Assembly (NCBI GenBank): GCA_008360975.2
Contig: CM039179.1
Coordinates: forward strand, 49,048,359 to 49,112,358
DNA length: 64,000 nucleotides
Direction of reading: 5' to 3'
Source: Lichenostomus cassidix
Taxonomy: Eukaryota; Chordata; Aves; Passeriformes; Meliphagidae
Shown: positions 47,401 to 60,649 of the stretch, one piece after another
How positions within the stretch are numbered: the first letter of the stretch is position 1
Layout: each line of letters begins with the position of its first letter
Made by a program: the position numbers and the translations under genes
Notes under the pieces: model-generated
Databases searched by the model: none
What the model saw: only the letters and a program-made list of their open reading frames with translations
What the model was told of the DNA's origin: nothing

Positions 47401-50400
47401 CTTGCTTAAGCACTGCTCCTGCTGGGCTGTGCTGTCTCTGCCATCATTGAAATTCTTTGATACACCGCAGAAAAGTGCTTGCATAGAAGTGTAAAGAAAG
47501 GCACCTATTGTCTGCTCAGGCATCGAAACCGTCTTGTAACTCTTAGATATTCCTTCCTGTTAAGTAACTTGATCCACCTTCTATCATTATACTGCTTATT
47601 TAAATTTAGGTGTTTGGCATAGAAGCATCTGGTGTGTGTGTGTGTAGCACACAGAACGTGTTAGGTGATCCACAAGTTTCCAGCAGCAAATTAGGTACTG
47701 TGATGGTTTGCTAAGCATATGCTGTGCAACTCTGGTACTTTTTTCTGCTTGTTCACTGTATCAAAACTAAACAGTGTAAGTAATTCCTGGGTTGATCTTC
47801 AATAAGAGTTATTTTGAAAAGTGAATTTTATTTTGTTTTAGCCCATCTATATAAAAATAGATCTCTCTTTAGGGTGGACTACTACTATAGTAGTCTTCAG
47901 CTTTGCCTTCAGCAGGAGTATGTGATCTCCCCAATATGTGGCATGAGGCTGAATGTCAGAGTAAATACATGCACTGCTCTGTAGTACTTCTTTAGAAGCA
48001 AACCTAGCTGGGACTTGACCAGTCACCTGGGAAAAATATAGGCCAGGCAAATAGGAGGAAGACTGTCTCCTGGAAGCAAAACTTTATTCTGTGAAATCCT
48101 TTCATGTTCCTCTATGCAATCCTTTAATGTGTTTTCTGATTAAAGCTTTGGTCAAACTCATGAGCCTGTAGAGAGCAGCAGAAATGTGAAAGCACTAGCT
48201 GCCAGGGGTGACAGTCAGCTTGAAGCTCCAAAAAGCTGCTTTCACGGAATCTTTCTTTGCCAGCCCCTGTGTTCCAGCTCTCCTGCTACTGGGCTTGTGT
48301 TGTGTTGGCCCAGACATGCAGCAGAATTAACTGGAGTTGATGGCAGATGCTTATTACTGCCTGCTGAGAACCTGACTTTGAGTTTTCTACACTGTATTTT
48401 TAAACTGTACTCTTAGTGCAGATGGGTTATAGAAATGCACAGTAATTTTGCTGTTACTCCTTTCCCTTTGTGATAGCATCTCTCTTGGCTACAAATCCTC
48501 CTTATTTCTGTGAAACAGAAGATGGTCAGTATTCCTTCAGCAGTGAGTCAGCTGATGGAGACAGAATCTTCTGTTCTACTTTCTAAATACCTCTAGCATA
48601 AACAAAGTCAGCAAATTGCTTGTGTGACTGCATAAGTTGAATCACTCCAACCTTGTCTTTTGTCTATTTATCTGAAAGATACATTTTTAATGGTGAGAAC
48701 TGTTGTAAGTGGAGCACTGTCACCAGAATGGGAAGCAGCAGAGTGCAGTAGTTTTAGAAGTACAACAGATCTGAGTGATCAGCGCTGTACTAACTGGATG
48801 GTAGTAAAAATATTTATAGCAGTTAAGGGAAAACAATTTTTCTCCCTCCCACTCTTTCTTTCTAGTTACAGATATCTGCACTTTGGCTGGCATTTGGGTG
48901 TGTTTTTATGTAAGATAAGAACTTTGCCTCCATGTCAAATGCCTGGTACATAGCAGGGTATGATATGCAGCTTATTTTGTCTCTGTTCATGTTTCACTGC
49001 CATGTCTGGGTTCTCCTATCTTGTGGATATGCAAGTTAATGGTAACTAAAATGAGAGTCGTTCCAATTGCTCCTAATTTTTTCTCACATTGTTCTGCTTT
49101 CTAGCTGGTAGATGTCAAAAGTAATTAGCAAAGCACAGGGTGTTGGTGTCTGAACGGTATCCTCCTTGTCTTTTGTTTGCTTTTAAGTGTTCATAGCTTG
49201 ATCATGAGTGGGATGCATTATTCAAATCCGAGGCAGCGCGGGTGCTTCCAGCCCCAAGTCAGGAAATGCTTGGCTTTTGAAGAATAACGGCTGCTGCAGG
49301 ATCTCTGGCTCTGCTGTGATATCATGAAACGAGCCTGAGGAAATGCCGTGACAGCACTGCCAGCCCTTTGTGAGAGGGGAATCTTTCTGCACTCACTTAT
49401 CCCAGGAATCTGGTCCTGAGTGCTCGTGTTCATGACACTAAGGTTCGGTGACAGTTGTGTTTGGACATGCCTCTGCTTCTGAGCTGGATCTCACACCAGA
49501 AGGTACTGACTGCTCCTGTCATGTGGGTGAATTCATTCATCTCCCGTCTCTGTACGGTGGAAGGGATCTGCCACTGCACTTTGTGTGGTGATGAAGTGAG
49601 AGGAGTTGTGCTTTTTCCTTGTTTTGAAAATAATTGCCTTGCTGGAACTGCTGTCATTAAGTAGCCAGATTTGTTAGGCATGTTTCTTAGATTAATATTT
49701 CACAGTCATGCTAATGTTTATAAGCTTTATAGTATGAAGAGGGGCTTTGCTTTGTTGATAAATTCCAGACTAAAAATTTTCCATGTGGAAGCTAGACACA
49801 AATTAGGAAGAGCTGCAGCTTCTCTGCACAGCAAAATTCTGTTCAGCTGTGGAAGTAATGAAATACAGCCAGTGAATTTTGTTCTTCTTTGCAATATCCA
49901 TGGCATTCAAGTTCTAAGTTTGGATTAAAATTGAAAGCACTGCTCAGTAATTACTAAGGGATGCATTTGAAAGTTGTCACTCCAGCAAAAAGGGGAGCTC
50001 CACCTTTGTTCACTGGAGGCTCTTGTATATTCAAAGGGAATATTATTTTTTTTTAATGCTTCCACTTCTGTCACTGCTGATCAAGAAAGCATGTATTGCT
50101 ATGATGGAGATACTCTGCCCATTCTAGAGTTGTGACAAAGTGTTCTACTATTATGCTGCAGCAGGCATGATTTAGTAAGCTCAATAGCCTGTCTATTTTG
50201 CAGCTTCAAGATATTGATGATAAATACTCATAACGGAAGTTCTGTTTTTGAGATTTCAAGGGTTGCTGAAGTTGGAATTAATTTTAACAAAACCTTGATT
50301 ATAAGACATGAGAAGAATTTGGTGGTAATTATTTCTCTGCAGTCCTCTCTTTGGTTTTAATCCTCCCTTTGGTCAGATGAAAGAGCTTGCGTTACTTATA

Positions 50401-53400
50401 TAAGTTAGAGTGATGTTTCTTTCTCACATGAAAATACTATTCTGTGTAGAACACAGTGAAGTGTCTTGATGTATGGTAGAATATTTCTTGGCAGTACTAA
50501 TCACGTGCCCTTTGTGCAGTGTGCTGCTAATGCATGAAGAAGGTGTTTGCTCTCCCTTATGAATTCACCCTGTTATGGGGCTAGTCACAAGGACAGAACT
50601 AGATCTAGCCCTTGAATTGCAGACCAAGAATTAGTGTATCTAGGGTGCTGATACTTCTGTCTTCTAGCTATGACTGGGTGCTGCCACCTTATTCTACACC
50701 ATCTGGCTGTATGGATGATGTGCTGCAGTAGCTCAAAAGGTCTCTAGCCAAGATCATAGGGAGAGGTGTGTTGCAAAAATAGAGGAGACTGGGGACTATC
50801 TGGCTAAAATTAGTGCTGTCATTAGTTTCAGCCACCAAAACTCTACAGCCTGTAGTAAACAGAGTTTGTGGCAGTGTCATGCTTTACTTCTTATGTTGTT
50901 TTTTCAGAGGAGAATCTAATTGCAGGCGATGCAGAACTCAGCCAGTGCCATCTGTTCTGAGTACAGCTAACTTGTCCTTGTTGAATAACCACATATCAAA
51001 TCAGATCTGTTTGGGTGAAGAGTGGTTCATACAATCTTAGGCTGCTCAAATGTGAATAACAAATTTGATTTGGGTTTCCAAATGTCTGGTTTTATCTTTC
51101 TTTTTCTTTAATTAGTCTTATTAGATCAACCATATTTCCCTGGAGGGAAATACTGCCTCTTCAATGACATTACAGAGCACTTATTATTTGCCTCTTAAAT
51201 CGCAGTCTTGTTTGGTTGGTTTTGACATTGGGGTTTGGTTTTTTCTTTTTCCTCAACCAAGTTTTGTTGTGTTGTTCACACTGAAGAGCCAAACTAGTAT
51301 CACAGGTTTGGTTTTGTTCTTATTGTACCCACTGTCCATCCTTGTCTTACTGGCCTCTTGCATTTGGGGGTATTGTTTGGTAGAGGCCCTGAGGAAGGAT
51401 CTCTGCTCTTCTGAGTTCTCTTGGCTCTATTCAGAGATTGAGAAGTTACTATGAGCACTGTTTCAAGGGTCTTAAAGTACCCATGCCACTGTTTTCTCCT
51501 GACAGGAGTGTATGCTTTTGACATCCTGGGGGGGAAGAAAGCTCATCTGAAGCTCTCAGAGCCCTTTTTTTAGCTTCAGTTTATCAATACATGAGAAGTT
51601 TCAGTGTGCCTGTTACTGTTTAAGCATGAGGTTGCTTCTGTATTAGAGAAAGCTTTGTGTGCTGCTGCAACAAACTTGAGTAAGTGTATTGGGGTGGGGA
51701 GTCACTGCCTTCTTCTGCTTCATAAAATAGTCTGCTGCTACTGAGCAGTATAGGGAAACTTCATGAATAAAACCTATAATAATGGCCTACATTGTGTTTC
51801 TGCTTTTGAGAACTGCTGTTCCAGCACTGCACCATCAGCTCTGGACTCAGAAGCCCTCTGCAACTGCCTTTGGAATCATTTTCTCCTCTGTCCAACAATA
51901 TTTGGGAAAAGGTGATAGGGCCCTAGACTATGGGATTTGGGAGAGGCAAAGCCTGGGAGAATTAAGTTTTCTTGCATTGTCCCACCACAGGGCTCGTTTG
52001 GGCTGGAAGTGTGTGTCTCTCACCCTGAGAATACACTGTGTAGCCTCCTCTTAACACAGTCTTTCTTCTTGATGTAACAGTTTTCAAGGCTTGACAAAAA
52101 AATTCTGTGTTGAATAGGTCAATTGCCTAAATATTTCAAGGATTTAATTTCTTTATTTTCAGGTGAATACTGAAAACCTGTGCAATAACTCATTTAACCT
52201 TTTAATTTTGTTCTACTGTAACAGCTTGTAGTAGATGTCCAGGAAGATTATCAATAGCCCTGTGGGTTTCAGAAGTAAGAACCCCATTTCTCTCCTCTGT
52301 GTGCTTAATTTCATGAGACTTCTTCAGAGAAATACTAGAACTTGCAAACACATTAATAAGTTTTGACTATTTCAAGAGTCTAGTCTGTCTTCTTAATATT
52401 CCTAAACTGATTTCTAAAAGTAGTTAAGCATTTTCAACCAGGTAATTCAGTATTTCAAAAGCTCCGTTCTGCTTATTACCTTGTCTAACTTTGCCCTACA
52501 ATTTTGGCATTAACAGATAACAAGTTAATATCCAAATCCACAAAAGTTACCCAATTTTGATGGTGAAACTTTTATGACTGGGATTTCTTGATACACAGAG
52601 GAGCAAATTGTCAAAACCCAATGATATATGCCAAAGAAATGTGTGAAAAGCCATACTGGGATGTGTGCTTGATAATTACGTAACTTTTCCTGTATCTTGC
52701 ATTTCAGGAAAATACAGATGCAAACTGTTACTGAGACTCCACTTGATCCCAGTTAGGGGTTTTGCTCAAAGTCAAATCTTTACATGACAACGCTGTACTC
52801 TGATCAGGTACATCTCAGAAGTAACTCTTGGTTCTTGATAAGAAAGTGTTACTCTGGGAGTGAAGAGGCCCAGGTCAAACAGCACAGGCTGGCACATTGT
52901 CAGTCATTGGGCGCATCATCATGTAAAATCCATGTGCACAACTAGTAGCCTGGCAGTGTTATTATCTGTCTTGAATGTTATATTTGAAGCTATTTTTTAC
53001 ACCAGGCTGCTCAGAGTACCCATGAAACAACCAACACGCATCTGGAACTGGTTCTGGGCTGTCTGACAGATATTAGTTATAAATTGTGACATCCCTGTAT
53101 TACATTATTTTGTTTTTCTCTTTGTCTGTTTATTAGAAAAATATTCATAACTACAGAGATTAAACAGGTCTCAAAATGTTCGCTTTGATTTTTCAATTTA
53201 GTTCTGCCTATAGATTGAAAAAGTAGAAAAAAGTGAATGCTGATGAGAGAGCACACAAAAAAGTAACATAGCCTGAAAAAAGTTTACTTAAACAAAGCAG
53301 GGAATAAGGATTGTTTGGGCTGTATGAGCTGAAACCCCTGCTCTAATGGTAGCATCACACTATGCATAAGTGAAAATACTGTAGCAGTTTTTGTGATGCA

Positions 53401-55780
53401 AAAGCTTTACAAGGAGCAGAGATTCTGAAATAATAACTGTGACTTAAGTACTAGTGTCTGAAGAGTATACACAATCTTGAAAAGATGGAAATTAAGTGAT
53501 AAACAGCAGTGTGCTTAGGGTGGTGCAATTACTTAACTCTTGTGTATTTGTGAGGGAGAGCTGTGACAGAAGAGGGAATGAATGGGTATTCCTGTTGGAG
53601 TAGAAGTGGTAGTGTTGTATCCCCAGCCTATTTGGACATTTTCTGGCAGGGGAGAGAGGGGGAAGGATGTGTTAGGAGGCTATTGGGTATTTTTAGAAAG
53701 ACTTAAGGATTTCCAGTTTTTTTGTCTTAGAGGTGATGAGCAAGAGGCAAAACCCAGTTGCTGGAGTGGAAGTGATGGTATACTTTTTAAAAATTTTAAA
53801 TTGCTGATTAAACAGCTGGCAGTGTGTATTTTAGTTGACTGTGTGTAAAATGTATGCATTTTGAATAAAATTATAAATTGTCACTGTACTTTGAATCAGA
53901 TGGACAATTCACATATATTCTCAGTAAATGGAAATTGCCCTGTGACAGCTTCTAGATTCTAAAAAGGGAAATGAAAAAAAAAAAAGATAGCTAGTTTGTG
54001 AATTTTGTTAAAATAGAGAGCTAAGGAATTTAAACTCTAGAGCTTCTTTAAGCACAGGCCATAGAGAGAATAGGAGACCAATCAGTGAGAAAAGAGCTGC
54101 ATCTTGGAATACGAACCGGCAAGTGCAAAGTGAGGACTGCGCATATCCAGCTGAACTGGCATGGGTGGAAGGAAGTACACCTTGGGTGATGGTAAAGCAG
54201 CCCAGTAGTGAGAATGAGGGAAGAATAGTTACACTGTAGTATCTGTGTCATTTCTAGACTTAGCTTTTAGCCTCACTGAAAACTGAGATGATGATGACAT
54301 CCAAAGGGATAGAAGCCAAACGGTCAGCAGACCTTAGGGTAATTGAACTTCATTTTGCAATAAATGAACTGGAAGCAGATTTGTGTTGAATGCCCATGGG
54401 ATGAGGAGTGTGTAATGGGAGATGGGGATTAAGATGAGGTAATTTTCCACTGTGACTTGCAAAAGTGTTGGTATATGAGATTGCTGCCTCAGTAGCAAGC
54501 TTCAGCTGGTATCATGTGTCTGAGATACTGTAGGGAGCATGGATTATTTACTAAGGTGTAACTTTAAAGCTACGTTTTTTAATAGAAAAAATCTTTGAAA
54601 ACTATCAAATATTATAGTAGGAAGCTGTATAGAATACAAAAGCTGTTTGATTATATTGGATTAGTTGAATGTTGAGAACTGATTTCTCTTGCAAAGAAAA
54701 TTGGATAGGTATTCTTTCTATGTCATTGTCACTAGTGACTTCCCAATGCATGTAGTGTGATGCCATTCATTATACGTCTAGAGAAAATGGGACGTGTTGG
54801 AAAGAGGTATGGTTCAAAACAGTGTAGCTATTGTCAAAGGAGCAACTATTATCACTCTGATCTGCAGTTAGTACAGTTGGGTAAGTCCTTGTTTTCTTCA
54901 GTGAAGGCCAAATGAAAAAATGGCTCACCTATTGAATATGTTGGTACTGAAAGCAGACTCCTTCCAGGGTGATTGGGATAAAATGGAGGAAGAACCAGGT
55001 GTCTTTGAAAGACTTATGATACAGGTCTGAAATTGTGAGTTTCTATTGGAGATGCAGTTTGGCCCTACAGGGTATAGTAGGGATCTGTGTAAAGAAGAAG
55101 AGAGATTTGTGTGTGCTGCTTAATTGCACAATGACTGAGGCAGCAGGGAAGTGTGACCTTAAAACGAACTATGTCACAGGATGGATGGAGCAAGGTTTTT
55201 ATAGTTGATAATAAATGAGACCTAAATCAATTGTACATGGTACTTGAGTAAAATTTCTATATTCTTGCTACCTGTATTCCAAAACTGTAATTTGAAACTT
55301 ATGGAGATTGCTGGTCTCTTTTCCACATAACTGTTCCTGAAACAAGCTTAAGAATAGGACAAATGGCTCTGCAAAATAAAGACAAAGGATCAGTGACGAC
55401 CCTTTGCAGAATACAGGAGTAAAACATGGCAGTGTGGGCAGAGGACCATGGAAAAGAGAAAGTAGTTTCAGTAAAAAACGAACAAACAAACAAAAGATGC
55501 GAACATTTGCCAAATGACCTTCTGGTAATTTAAAGCCGTATGTACTGGAAGACATTCCAGGAAAAAATTGGAAATTATTTGCTCTTCTTCCACTGAGTAA
55601 ATTGTCTATACAGAATAGCATTTTGACTGTACTGGTTTTATATTGTTAACCAAGAAGCTAGTGGCACTCTGATGGAGAAATAACATGTCCAAATGCTCAC
55701 CTTAGCAAATGCTTGATGCATCACTGTCTGTGCTGTCTCATTTGTGATTACTAAAAAGGCCTTTCACACTGTTCCCTTAG
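44429..55780 (+). other. intron 1 of TBC1D4 (inferred), last segment up to the first visible exon
   Basis: Non-coding. Mildly CpG-containing at about 49225-49450 but without the density of a CpG island. The 3' splice site at 55780 closes the intron (ctttcacactgttcccttag). Confidence 0.72.
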
Positions 55781-56383
55781 GTTCCTGATGTCATCAGCAG
55801 CATAAGGCAAGTCTCCAAAGCAGCACTTAAAGAAGATGCCAAACCAACTAAGGATAGTGAAGATGCCTTCTATGACTCTCAAAAATTTGAGGTCTTGTAC
55901 TGTGGAAAGGTGACAGTGGCTCACAAGAAAGCTCCCTCCACACTGATTGATGACTGCATAGAGAAATTCAGCCTTCATGAGCGCCAGCGCCTGAAACTGT
56001 TGAACGAGCAGCGGAACAATGAGTCGAGTTTGGACTTGCCGCTGTGTGAAGAAAATGCGCCAGCTTCTCCATTGGATAGCCCATTTGAGGAGCGGGACAG
56101 CCCATCCAGCACTTCAGGGCATGCTCCAATGTTTACAATTGGCAGCCAGACCAACTTGACCAACCTGGCCAGCACTCGTGGGTTCTTTCCAGAGAGGATT
56201 TTAGAGGACTCTGGCTTTGATGAGCAGCAGGAGTTTCGCTCGCGGTGCAGCAGTGTCACTGCAGGGATGCAGAGAAAGGTTCACGACACAAACCTGAAAA
56301 CACAGTCGCGCAGAAGACATGCCAGTGCACCCAGTCATGTTCAGCCCTCTGATTCTGAGAAGAATAGGACAATGTTGTTCCAG
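55781..56383 (+). CDS. TBC1D4: TBC1D4 (AS160) coding exon, probably exon 2: end of PTB1, phosphosite linker, start of PTB2
   Basis: TBC1D4 is a cytosolic Rab GTPase-activating protein. In its unphosphorylated state it holds GLUT4 vesicles inside the cell, and Akt phosphorylation relieves this. The exon is open for exactly 201 codons from acceptor ...cccttag|GTT to donor CAG|gtgtgt. It begins [10 protein letters not shown] (the end of the first PTB domain), continues through [18 protein letters not shown] and [20 protein letters not shown], and ends EKNRTMLFQ at the start of PTB2. Two RxRxxS Akt/14-3-3 motifs are present: RSRCSS, with its last serine codon at 56252-56254, and RRRHAS, serine at 56324-56326. 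They correspond to human Ser318 and Ser341. These motifs and the [12 protein letters not shown] segment fit TBC1D4 better than its paralogue TBC1D1. The acidic, Ser/Pro-rich linker between the PTB domains is the least conserved part. Reading past 56383 runs into intron and stops at 56449. Confidence 0.95.
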
Positions 56384-57738
56384 GTGTGTACTAGGACAAA
56401 CAATTTCCTCTTGGTTTTGTTCCATTTCTTTTTCCCCTCTGCAGTTTGATGCTGAGACATGTTTTGGAAGATAAGTAATATGGATCTGGTATGGCTTTGT
56501 GATTTGTCATAAATATTTTTGTATCTGTTTATAAATGGTTCGAACAGAAGTAGCTGAACTTTGTTAAGGAAGTCACCTTAGCTCATGAGCTCAGGCAAAT
56601 TTTAAGAGAAAGTAATTACTTAAGGAGTAATCACTTAAAGAGGCAGAGTTTTTAGAGAAAGAATTCTTTTATATGGAGTTCTGGATTGTCTGTATTGGTG
56701 AGATCTACAACCTAGCTGAAAAAGTGAATATTCTTTCAAAAAGAGAATCAAGGAAGACTGCCATGCAAACACACTCTCTTTTTTTGTGCACTTAAGGAGA
56801 AACTCACAACTTCACATTAGACTGGCACAGCCTTATGTTTGAGCCAGCCCCTTCTCGATAATTTGTATTATTGTCTTGTCTTTCCCAGATAACAAACATC
56901 TCTGCACTGAAGGCAACTTCTTTCAGACCTCAATAGGTTTTTCTTCTGTTGCATGAAGTGCATTTCACATCTTTGGAGCTTGTTTTGAGAAAACAGAAGG
57001 ATCCATGAAGGAGGTGACCCATAAAAGGAAAAATTTTTGGACCTTAAAATAACAGCGGGCTAAATGCCTGGATTTTTTCTTTCCATTTGTTTTAAAGATC
57101 ATTCTTGGGTTTTATACTCTTGGGGAAAAGATAACTGAAATGAGAATGCGTTGCCATTCAGAAAGCCACAGTTTATCACTAATAATGAAAACAATTTAGC
57201 TGAAAAAATCTCTGATGTCTATAGAATAATTCCATAGTCTTGAGAAGCAGTTTGGGAAAGCTGAAAGGTAGTTTGCTGCAAAACCTACTCTTTCCCATTT
57301 GGAATTAGTACAAGTCAAAAAGTATCACCTTAGTTTCTTAGCTAATCTGTGATATAATTTAAAACCCAAAAGTCCTCATCTTTTTTTCTCCAGGTTTTAA
57401 TTTAGCCACATTGTTTCCTAAAGGTTTTAGCATTGTCTGTCAAACATGTGATCTTTGGACTAAAATAACTTGAAGAAAAAAGGTGGGGGAGGGGAAGAAA
57501 AGCTGTCTTTTTTCCAAGTCTTTTTCTTATTCAACTGAGTGTATTGTTCTTGCTGAAATATTCTTACTCAACATAGGCAGAATTACAGCACCCTGGCACC
57601 CTTGTTCATGCTGAGTAAGCTGTTGTGCCAAAAGTTGCTCTATGTGAACAAGAAAGGACTAGATTCTGACATTTTTGTTGCTGTCAATGCTGAGCCCCCA
57701 AGCCAGTCATAAATTAGATTTATTTTTCTCCCTCTCAG
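56384..57738 (+). other. TBC1D4: TBC1D4 intron between visible exons 2 and 3
   Basis: A 1,355-bp GT-AG intron. AT-rich, without a repeat I recognise and without any open frame that looks like protein. Confidence 0.9.
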
Positions 57739-57828
57739 GTTGGAAGGTTTGAAGTTAACCTCATCAGTCCAGACACCAAATCTGTTGTGCTTGAAAAAAA
57801 TTTTAAAGATATCTCCTCATGCTCTCAG
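57739..57828 (+). CDS. TBC1D4: TBC1D4 coding exon, probably exon 3: PTB2 core strands
   Basis: A 90-bp exon (30 codons, phase 0 at both ends) with acceptor tttctccctctcag|GTT and donor CAG|gtaagc. It encodes [14 protein letters not shown] followed by [16 protein letters not shown], which continues directly from the MLFQ that ends the previous exon. This is the beginning of the second phosphotyrosine-binding (PTB/PID) fold and closely matches the vertebrate TBC1D4 sequence as I know it. Length and phase agree with an exact join to both neighbouring exons. Confidence 0.95.
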
Positions 57829-60233
57829 GTAAGCATTAATAAGAAGTAATATGTAGATAATCAGGAGAAAAAGATTTTATTTGTTTTTCAGCTGTGTTGC
57901 CTTGCTGGTCTATAGGGAGGAGAAAAAAAAGAAACATAGAATTCATTTTCCAGAAAAGTCCAGAAAATATGAGTGCAGAATAACCACTCTGAGCTGTGAT
58001 AATGGCAGCTTTGATCATTGGTCAGCAAACAAAGTATAAACTGTTCTGCTTTGCGAGAACATTAGCTATGTTTTCCGAAGTAGTTTAATCTCCATTTAGG
58101 ATGCTCTAAATGTGCTGTTTCTGAGTAGATAAGCTCCTGAAAGCCTTCAGGATGAAAGGAGGAGAGCATCAAATCAACCCTTCAGAAAAACAGCAGTTCA
58201 CCTGCAGCATTTCTTCTGGAGAATCTGGCAATAGCTGTACCTAGCTATCTTCAGTAATAAATAAATATTTCTTAAAAAGTTAAATGTCAGTGCTGGGAGG
58301 TTCACCTTTCCATCTTGCTTTTGTTCAGCACCTATTACTACAGACACTTTCTGGTTTGAGGTCTTCCTTTTTTACCTCCTTTCATTTGCCATGCCACATC
58401 ATCACTTCAGACCTCCTTAAACATGATTATTCTAGTTTAAAGTACACTTTTGGCATTCTCTAAACCTGTATTTCACCCCCAAGTGCTTTCATTTTAATGC
58501 TAATAACAAGTGTGCTCTTGCATGACTGGGCTACCAATGCTAAGACAAATGAAGAATTAGGCAATACTTGTAACTCAAGTAGAGTCTTGAGCTATCAACT
58601 AAAGATCCAGGTCCTTAAATTGGCTGTACTGTTTAACTGCAATTTGTATTGCATTTGGCAGAGGAAAAAAGCTAATGCAAATACAGAATGGGACAGTACA
58701 ATTGAACAATATAGTAATAGCTTTATAGTAAATACAGATCAAAATGCTTCTTAAAGCAGGGGTATGGAAAGCAGAATTTGCAGATGACTTTGGTCTTCTC
58801 CTGCTTTTGGGATGTACTGAACTAATAAAAGTGACTGAACTTTAGGTACTGAACTCCTAGGTTGTATATGCATACTTATAATAGTCAGACAAAATAGCCC
58901 TAAGTGGGGACAACCTTTTTTTTGCTGACTTTAAAGTATGGTCACCAATTAGACCATGGAAGAATTTCAAGGCCTAGCTTTCCTTCAGGAAAATAACTTT
59001 GTACAGTAAAAAATGTAAGATAATTCTGTGTGTTGGGCTTTGGAGTTATTTTTCACTCCACCTCTTCACTTTCATTTGGAGCAAAGCTTCTGTTACTTTG
59101 CATTCTTGAATAACTCAAAGAGACAGTAACAATACTTTGAGGGTTTTGTTGGTTTGTTGGGTTTTTTTTTCTTTTTTTAATGTGAAACATTCATTTTAGA
59201 GAAGTTGAGGGGGTTCTGTGTTCAATAGAAATAAAATATTCATTTGTTCAAGACTAAGCATTGGTTGCATAAACCTCATCAGTACTTCCTGTAAGAACTT
59301 GGTGCTAGCTCCAGGGCTCTTCTGTTATGGATTTATAGGGTAGTGATTTACTATGTATTGTGGGACTGCAGCTTAGAAATATTTGTCCTTCCAAGCTTTA
59401 CAAACAATGAAAAGGAGATGTTATCGTCAGTTTGCATTCTGGATTCTCTTAGTCTGGTCTAATAAAGGTATTTTTTATCCTATAGCTTAAGCATGGTTGA
59501 GCTGCTGCAGTCAATTAATTATCCACACTCCTTAAAATTGTCAAGCAGCAAATATAATTGATGATAAAGCTCTGTGTGTGCAGTCTAAACTCAGGTACTA
59601 AACAGCTGTGTAAGTTTTATTGTTGCAATCTTCCCCTTGAGGGAACCCAGAACAACAAAAGAGTTGTCTCTTTTGTCGTGGCAAGTCCAGCCACCCTCTT
59701 AAAGAAATGCAATGGAAATACTGTTGATTTAGGAACATAACGTCCTGCTTGTGCTTCAGTAGGGCAAGTGTCACATCCGTCTCCTCTCTCAAATATTCTC
59801 CTGTGGAGACTGAGAAGTCAAGACAGCAGTGGACTTGTTCAGGCACTGTCAGCAATGAGGGAACTGGAATCTCACCAAACCACCTTTAGTAAATATATTT
59901 TCTTGCAAAACAGGGGTCAACACTTCACTGTTCTGTAGATCAACATGTGTATGTATCTGACCTTTTTTATTTTATGCTTTTGAAGACTTCCTATGTCACA
60001 AGAAAGTGAAGTCAAGATTAGTGTGGATTATGGTTCAACTAATGATGTTTGTGTCATCTTAGCCACCATGTGCACCTGTTAAGTGGCTCAAATGTGACTT
60101 TTGGAATTTTGTTTTTAAAAACAACAGTGTGTAGTGACAATATGTTCAGTCCGTCATGTACTGCATTTGCAATTTTATCTAGAGTGTTTTCTGTAGTGAC
60201 GGGCTTTGCCTCCTCCTCTCTTTTATGATATAG

Positions 60234-60374
60234 GTGTTTTCTTTGAAGATGGATCCAATCAGCAATGTTCTGATTTTTGTTGTATTTGAATTTGAGGGAT
60301 TAGGCTTTCATTTGGAGAAAATCTACCGTTACCATACTCAGATGATAAAAACACTGGCAAAAGCTTTAACAATA
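60234..60374 (+). other. candidate unannotated cassette exon in TBC1D4
   Basis: Seen: the acceptor is a pyrimidine-rich tract (gcctcctcctctctttt) ending in tatag, followed by 47 codons without a stop, then ATA|GTGAGT, a consensus donor. Length is 141 bp, divisible by three, and the open frame is phase 0 at both ends, so inclusion would insert 47 residues between CSQ and GIKHVDH of PTB2 without changing frame. The encoded peptide starts VFSLKMDPISNVLIFVVFEF and ends with a basic MIKTLAKALTI segment. I do not recognise it from any family, and known TBC1D4 proteins lack an insert here. The alternatives are a chance open segment with good splice sites or the relic of an old transposon. RNA evidence is needed to choose. 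Confidence 0.3.
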
Positions 60375-60611
60375 GTGAGTCATGTTTCATGAATTGAGAC
60401 TGGGAATATTATGCTTCTTAGGAAGCAGCTCTCTTTGATCTTTTCAGTGCTGTTTTTAGCAAGGCAGCATTCCCTGTCAAGCTGTTATACTAAAATCTTG
60501 AAAGAAAGTATCAGTAGTAATGTGTAGTAAGTCTTGAAACTTCTGGTATGTAACTCAGTCTCAAAGAATCTATTTCCAAATTTGGTTGGAAGTCTGTATG
60601 TTGCCACTCAT

Positions 60612-60649
60612 TCCCTTTTTCTTTTTTTTTTTTTTTTCTTTTTGTGTAG
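60612..60649 (+). other. T-rich tract with AG, pseudo-3' splice site
   Basis: About 30 pyrimidines (mostly T) followed by tttgtgtag at 60649 and by a further AG at about 60668. It has the form of a strong 3' splice site 270 bp downstream of the candidate cassette exon. No convincing donor follows at exon distance in an open TBC1D4 frame, so it is probably a pseudo-site or a low-complexity tract. Confidence 0.4.

Noticed and set aside
56384..56449. Continuation of the TBC1D4 exon 2 frame for 21 more codons
   Set aside because: Follows a good GT donor at the conserved MLFQ junction; the extra residues are intronic.
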